The notes beneath the pieces were generated by a model, which was not told where the DNA came from, made no database searches, and saw only the letters and a list, made by a program, of their open reading frames with translations. Below are positions 57,983 through 64,000 of a DNA stretch of 64,000 nucleotides, in pieces; positions within the stretch are counted from its first letter, which is position 1; each line of letters begins with the position of its first letter. The stretch is taken from positions 48,019 to 112,018 of the forward strand of contig JAVXUO010002403.1 in NCBI GenBank assembly GCA_033065855.1. The letters run 5' to 3'. This stretch comes from Escallonia rubra. Lineage: Eukaryota; Streptophyta; Magnoliopsida; Escalloniales; Escalloniaceae. Both the position numbers and the translations under genes were made by a program.

Positions 57983-59660
57983 TTGCCAAACATTCATCTT
58001 CCAGAAATTCTCCAGTCAGCTGCTCCAATCGGGATCTTCGTGCAGGATGCAGCAGCACTCGCTGGAAACGATCAGTGCTCGACACCTTTTCATCACTGTG
58101 CTAGTTATGTCGATGACATTTATATCAACGTAACCTCTGTTATGCCCAAGTTAGACAATGGATCTCGTAAGAACCGTTTGCCAACCACCATATTTAAAAC
58201 TAGTGACCTTTGTTGCCGTCTCAATCGCAGGCTATTCAAGACCCCACATGCAGACCTCACAAGGGAAATTCATGAATTGAAAGATGTCGTAAACAGGCTA
58301 TAGACAACCCTCGACGTAGCTATGGCTTCAACCTCCAGCAATCAACCTCACTTTGATCCCAGTGATCTCTGCCCCCGACTCTCCTCACAATCGAGCTATG
58401 GTCACAAATACAAGTCAGAAGCCGACCCAACATATTAACCAGAAGAAAAGAATCGATAGCATGTCACAAGGAGAGGTTCATGTTATCATCGAGACACATC
58501 ATTTGAAGATAGCACGAACTCGTCCCCCGAGCAGGGTGATAACCCTCAAAGATAGTACCGTCCCAAAGCAGAGCATCCTCAAGGACGACCTTACCTACAT
58601 ATCACACCTGAGAATCGTTCACAAGGACGGACCTCTTGGAAGGTAATATCTAAACCTCGTCCCTAAGGGTTGTCTCCCCCACAGAGGATTCTGGATATCC
58701 TTTATCGGAGGCAATCGAAAGAACAGAGTTGTCACCCAATTCAGAATGCCCCAGTGTAATTTGTATGATGGCAGCAGTGACCCCGGGTAACATGTTTACC
58801 AGTTCGAGACAAACATGTTGCTTCTTCAGGTTTCGAATGTCGTTATCTGCCGAGCCTTTCCAACTACCTTATAAAAGGCGACGCGCAAATGGTTCAAGTC
58901 CCTGCAACTGAGATCTATCCACTCTTTTCTCAGCTTTCAGACCAAACTCGACAAGCTTGCTCAATGGGGTGCAAGAAAATGACGAGTCCTTGTCTCATTA
59001 TCTTGGAGACTCAAAGTTACAACGTTGGAGATTAACAATCTGGATAAGTCGGTCAAGTACATGGAATTCTTGTGAGGCCTCCAACCCACATCCAAGTTCA
59101 TATTCTCGGTCAACAAGAGCTCTCTTGGGAACATAAATGTTCTTCTAGACAAAGCCAACAAGTATATTCAGGTAGAGAATACTTGGAAACTCATAGAGGA
59201 TGATGAGAAGGGAACGACCAAGAGCAAGAAAAGCCCTCCCGTGAAGATAGCTGGCGAAACGGGAGGAACTTCAAGCGTTCAAGATGCGATGAGAAGCGCC
59301 CCCAGGAGCAGCTCGACATGAAGAACTTGATGCCGCTCAATGCCGACCTTTAAGAATTTACATGAGATTAGGAAAAAGGCTCTTAACTAGCCAGAAAATA
59401 TTTGGTCGCCCGCAGGTAAGAGAGATAAGAGTTTGTGGTGTTTCTTCCACAATGATCGCGGCCACATTACTGACAATTGTAGTCGCTCAAGCGAGCAATT
59501 GAGGCCCTTATTAAGCACAGACACTTGAAGAAGTATGTAGCGCGCAAAGATGATCAGAGAGAAGCAACCCCAGTCGCCGAAGGAAGAGAAGAATGACAAG
59601 AGGATACGGGTAAGATTAACACTATCTTTGGGGGCATTGCAACATGAGGCTCATCCAAGC
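57983..59660 (+). pseudogene. gag region of element J
   Basis: Short open pieces with weak gag resemblance (for example the segment reading SVNKSSLGNINVLLDKANKY near 59110-59170, and a zinc-knuckle-like CFFHNDRGHITDNC near 59440). Fossil, many breaks. Confidence 0.55.
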
Positions 59661-59759
59661 AGGCTTGCAAGGCATACGCAATGGAGGTATGCCTAATAGG
59701 GTAACCACCAAGTAAGGAACAAAAGACTCTACCAGTGCCCGCCATCTCTTTTTGAAAGG

Positions 59760-62190
59760 TGATATAGAAGATGTGAAGACCCATCACGATGATCCACTGG
59801 TCGTCACACTCCCATTAGGGAATTTTGATGTTAAAAGGATTTTAGTCAATAACGGGATTCAGCTGAAGTACTCTTTTATGTCACATTTTAACAGATGAAC
59901 ATCCTATTTGATCGACTCATTTTGGATTCACCCCTCTATGGCTTCCCCAACTATCCAGTGACAGTTGAGGGAACTATTATGTTACTTGTTGCTATGGCCG
60001 GCTTAAGCCAAATTGATGTTAGACTTCGTGGTTGTGCGTATCCCGTCAGCCTGAAACGCCATACTTGGATAGACAACACTAAACCAGTTAAAGGATATAG
60101 TCTCTACATACCACTTGAAGATGAAGTTCCCTACGGAGCATGGATAGGAGAAGTGAAAGGTGACCAGACTATAGCCTGGCAGTGCTATGTAGCATCATGT
60201 CGAGCCAAGTACAAAGAAGCCCACGTCATCGAAGACCTTAGAGACGAGACAAAGATACAAATAGGCGAACCGGCTACAGATTTTTTAGACATTAAGATTT
60301 ATCCTGGAAAGATAGGTAAATATTGATAGAAGAAATGGATAGGCTACTAGATGTCGGGTTCATCAGAGAGATCCACTGGCCAGATTGGATTGTCAATGTT
60401 GTCATGGTTCCGAAATTAGGCAATAGATAGTGAATATGCATCGACTTTATAAACCTCCATAAAGCTTGCCCAAAGGATAGCTATCCACTTCCAAGGTTTG
60501 ATATCTTATTGATGCCACCTTAAGGCACGAGCTATTGAGCCTCATGGACGCGTACCTAGGATGCAACCAGATTACGATGCATGAAGATGACATCATTAAA
60601 ACTTCATTCATCATTGAGCACTAGCTCTACTGTTATAAGGTCATGCCTTTTGGACTTAAGAGCGCGGGAGCTACATATCAGCGTTTGGTGAACATGATCT
60701 TTCATGATCTGATCGAAAAAACATGAAAGTTTATGAAGACAATATGTTAGTAAAAAGTGCAGAGCAGAATTCCATGTCAAGGACCTCAAGGATACCTTCG
60801 ACATCTTAAGAAAGTACAAGATAAAATTAAACCTCTCAAGTGTGTGTGGAGTCACATCAGGAAAGTTCTTGGGGTTCATGGAGTGCGGCATTGAAGCTAA
60901 TCCAGAGAAGATAAAGGTCATCCAAGCCATGACACTTCCTAGAACTATCAAATAAGTTCAAGAACTAACATGAAGAGTTATGGCTCTAGGAAGGTTCATG
61001 TCTAAGTCAGCAGAAAGATGCCTACCCTTCTTCAAAGCCATCAGGAAAGCAAAAAACTTTGCTTAGATGGAAGAATATCAAAATTTCTTTGAAGAATTAA
61101 AACAATACTTGGCATCTCTCCCTCTTCTCACCAAGCCCTCCAAAGGAGAAGACCTATTTCTTTATCTATCAGTAAGTGAGGTGGTAGTCAGCATGTCTTT
61201 CGTCAGAGAAGAGAATGGTATAAACAGACCAATCTACTATATGAGCAAGATGTGGAAACAAGATACCCAAAGATCGATAAGCTGGCCCTAACCCTTATCA
61301 TATCAGTAAGATGTATTTGATCGTACTTCCAGTCTCACACAATTATAATATTAACAGACCAACCCATAAGGAAGATACTTCAAACCATGAAGCGTCAGGG
61401 AAATTGGTTAACTAGCCGGTAGAGCTGGGAGAGTTTGATGTCCAGTATAAACCTTGCACTGCGTTTAAGGCCCAAGCCTTGGCAGACTTTATAGTTAAAT
61501 GTACATTGCCTGAAGACCCCTGCAATTGATCATTTTTTAGGCCTCAGATCCTGGGGTACGTGGATGGCTCTTCAACACTTTGTCATCAAGTATGCTTTTC
61601 ACTTCAAGTTTTTCAAGCATCGATCAGTGAAGCAAAGTATGAAGCTCTTCTTGCGAGGATAAGGTAACTAATGCTTTAAAGGTAGATTCATTATCAGTGT
61701 ACAGTGACTCCCAGTTGGTGATCAACCATATATTGGGAGAATTTAAGGCCAGAGATGAGAGAATGGTCCAGTACCTTCATCTAATTAAGGCTTTAGCAGC
61801 AAGATTCAAGAACTTAACTACAATGCCACATTCCTTGAGATCAAAATACGCCGGCAGACTAATTGTCAAGGTTAGCCTTAAGGATACTTTTGAGTTCTCG
61901 TGCATAATTTACATTGAGCTCCTTAAAAGGAGTGTAGAATCAGCCCCAAGGCTAACATTGAAGTAATAGATAGGGAGCCATGTTGGATGGACCCCAATGA
62001 ATATCTCTCCATGGGAGAATTACCTAACAAAAGAAAAAGCATGCTACTTTTTGGCCAAAGCCTCCCGATAGGCCTTAGTAATGGAAGTCTTATACAAAAA
62101 ATCTTTTAGCCTTTCCTATCTCAAGTGTTTACACCCAACAGAGTCCTTATATGCACTACAAGAAGTAAACGAAGGGATATGCCCAAACAA
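59760..62190 (+). pseudogene. pol region of element J (protease to integrase start)
   Basis: Protease-like LVVTLPLGNFDVKRILV and ILFDRLILDSPLYGFPNYPV at 59.8-60.0 kb. RT-like segments at about 60.3-60.95 kb. RNase H-like LPLLTKPSKGEDLFLYLSVS with RPIYYMSKM at 61.07-61.25 kb. A second RNase H-like block with SDSQLVINHILGEFKARDER at 61.7 kb, and the integrase zinc-region phrase CLHPTESLYALQEVNEGICP at about 62.12-62.18 kb. The double RNase H supports the Tat lineage. Fossil. Confidence 0.7.
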
Positions 62191-62809
62191 TAAAGTCTTC
62201 ATTATTTTGCCCAAATAATAAAGTCTTCTTTCTGAACATGATTTTGACACTATAATTCTCACACAATATATCTCTTCGTAAGCAGATTGCTCGAGCAAAC
62301 ACCATTTTAAGGTTTCAAGTTCTCAAGAACTCTAGCATCTGCCGAACTTAGGCTGGTCCGTGCGGGTTGCCCAAGCAGGGTAGTTCATGAGATGACCCTG
62401 CTTTCATGAGTCTGGGATTCAAGTACCTCCAGCATGTACCCTTCTCCAAAGAAGAGTACTAGAAGTGCTATTATAGAACCCAATTAATATCCAAACGGTT
62501 TAGCAACAGTTCTAACGCGTGAAATAGCAAAGTCTTGTGGGAGGCCAAACGAGAGTATGAGTCTTTTTTGCTAGCTCTTAGCTGACAATAAGAGTTCGCT
62601 TCAAAGTACACATAATGCAAGTAAGATGTGGGCAGCATAAGCTCATGGAAACATAATTGCATTGACCAATTACACCTTCCAAAATAGTGGTGACGAATAA
62701 CATAGATACTTAAAACCCTCCAGGGGTATCAAAAGTACTTGGACAAAAATATCAATGACTACATCCAAAAAAGTCTAAAGTACTGAAAACAAGACATCTA
62801 CTCTAAGAC

Positions 62810-63115
62810 TTAGGGGCATCCCTGGGCTGACCATCGTTCTCAACTTTGGAAGCTACATCGGCCTTTGAAGGCGCAACCGTCTCTCCAAAGGCGACACAAA
62901 TATAGGCACAACAAATTCGTCCAGGGGAATGTCAGGAAACCACTAGGCGAACATCTTTATGGCCTTTTGGAAACCCAACTCATAAATCTCCAAGCCATCT
63001 ATAGTGCGCTTCTGGAGCCACTCGTCGCCAACGTTTCCATCGATGTAATATTGGATGCCCTTTTCCCTAGCCTCGGCCTCTTTCTTCTTCACCTTCTTGC
63101 ATATTTTTCATGGCT
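62810..63115 (-). pseudogene. Antisense coding trace in the 3' region of element J
   Basis: The minus strand reads WLQKRTIDGLEIYELGFQKA and FPDIPLDEFVVPIF, then SKADVASKVENDGQPRDAPK and a stop. This has protein-like composition and lies after pol, opposite to it, as the antisense gene does in element A. I do not recognise the family. Fossil. Confidence 0.4.
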
Positions 63116-63154
63116 AGTGTTAGCCCTAGGCTTGGATAACCTAGGCTTATATCT

Positions 63155-64000
63155 TGTTTTGATGATAACTACACATTGATTATGTTCTAATGTGTGCTTT
63201 GAGTGTATTCTTAGTAGGTATATACATGCACACTCATGAAGACACATTTGAGAATTTGGATAGATGGATTAAAGCCAAAGAAGCTTAAAGTTATAGTGGA
63301 CATGCTATAGAAGCTTCATCAAGTCCAATGTCGAACAGCAACAAATAATGCATCGGCCAAGTTACTATCGATTATGATTGATCTTTATTATTATGTAACT
63401 AGTCTTGGTTTGATGCTTGGATTGATTACTATGACCTAAAAAGACCTTAGGACACCTTGTGCATTGCATGTGAGTTCATAACCATTCACACAAGTGCGGT
63501 TCTTAAAAATGAGTGAACTTTGGAGCTTACTCAGATTTTCTCAAAAAATTTGGTGATAATATTTTCACATCTTGATAAAACTTTTCATTGGCTTTCCAAT
63601 GAAAAAAACGGCACCTCAATCCGATTTTTCTAGAGAAAGTTATGCCCAAAATAAGAAAGGGGGTTCCGTGAGGCAGCCGATAGGCAGTAGGGTAATACAG
63701 TCGATTGTATTTGAATCATGTCGACTGTATTTGAATCCAGTCGACTGCATTGGTCAAAACTCAGCTCCAATGGCTATTTTTTAGGACAAGACTCCAATGG
63801 CTATTTTAGAGGGAACCCAGTCGACTGCATTGGGAATACAATCGACTGCAATGGCAGTTTTGCCCATATAATGCCCATAACGGCTATATTTGATCTCTTC
63901 TCTATATAAATGATTTGGCGCTTCATCATACACCATGAAAACCACATTCTAATCCTCCATTCATTAAAGAAACATCAAAGCTCATAGATTAAACTTATCT
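63155..64000 (+). mobile_element. Copia-type LTR (element H), cut by the window end
   Basis: Starts TGTTTTGATGATAACTACAC and matches element G (36068-36275 and 46395 to about 47000) at roughly 90% by eye. It contains several CAGTCGACTGCATTGG motifs. Whether it is solo or the 5' LTR of a longer element lies outside the window. Confidence 0.7.

Larger units (their letters stand above)
57506..63154 (+). mobile_element. Decayed Gypsy element, probably Tat-type (element J)
   Basis: An LTR of about 440 bp (57506-57948) is followed by a primer-site-like TTGGCACCATCTATGGGA (family ..TTGGCGCCGTCTGTGGGA). Traces of gag, protease, RT, RNase H and the integrase zinc region follow in Gypsy order to about 62190, then a non-coding zone with an opposite-strand coding trace (62.8-63.1 kb), then the Copia-type LTR H. 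No second LTR is seen. Coding parts carry a dozen or more breaks; it is an old fossil. Age cannot be set from one LTR. Confidence 0.75.

Overview
The window is nuclear DNA from a flowering plant; the species cannot be told from the sequence. Most of it is transposable elements nested inside one another: Ty3/Gypsy LTR elements of the Tat kind, Copia-type LTRs, a plant L1-type LINE, a CACTA element, a Mutator-like element and three hAT-like or foldback elements. One host gene is visible, on the minus strand at about 28.4-30.3 kb. I saw no rRNA, tRNA or CRISPR array. All boundaries, target-site duplications (TSDs) and percentages were read by eye.

1-25.5 kb is one nest. The outermost layer is an old long LTR (F; 1-1235, 5763-6156, 24778-25473) that starts before the window. 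A solo LTR of a related family (E, 1236-5757, TSD TTTCT) sits in it. E holds a Pack-MULE (2744-4015, 9-bp TSD, about 75-bp terminal repeats) carrying fragments of two host genes: the J-domain of a JJJ1/DNAJC21-type co-chaperone and a CGR1/CCDC86-type rRNA-processing protein. F was also hit by a small non-autonomous Copia-type element (C, 6157-24772, 191-bp LTRs, TSD CATTG). C in turn received a foldback MITE (8084-8305) and a 16-kb Tat-type Gypsy element (A, 8330-24297, TSD TATAT). A has gag-pol on the minus strand and, between pol and its 3' LTR, an oppositely oriented plant-mobile-domain gene with its own TATA box.

25.5-32.8 kb is low-copy DNA. It holds a four-exon gene related to plant DUF629 (inactive ubiquitin-hydrolase-like) proteins. 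A second, decayed copy of its last exon lies downstream, and simple repeats lie on its 5' side.

32.9-56.0 kb is one plus-strand LINE of roughly 5.3 kb (ORF1 with a zinc knuckle, endonuclease, reverse transcriptase, RNase H), split by later insertions: a 533-bp hAT MITE; a Copia-type solo LTR (G) carrying a 10.1-kb gag-only Tat relative (B), whose gag holds an 851-bp hAT element (K); a 1.8-kb Gypsy-type solo LTR; and a 4.1-kb CACTA element with a Transposase_24-like gene. Most junctions show exact TSDs, so the order of insertion can be read.

56.0-64.0 kb has about 1.5 kb of AT-rich spacer, a heavily decayed Gypsy element (J, 57.5-63.15 kb) and the start of another Copia-type LTR (H) that runs off the end and belongs to the same family as G.
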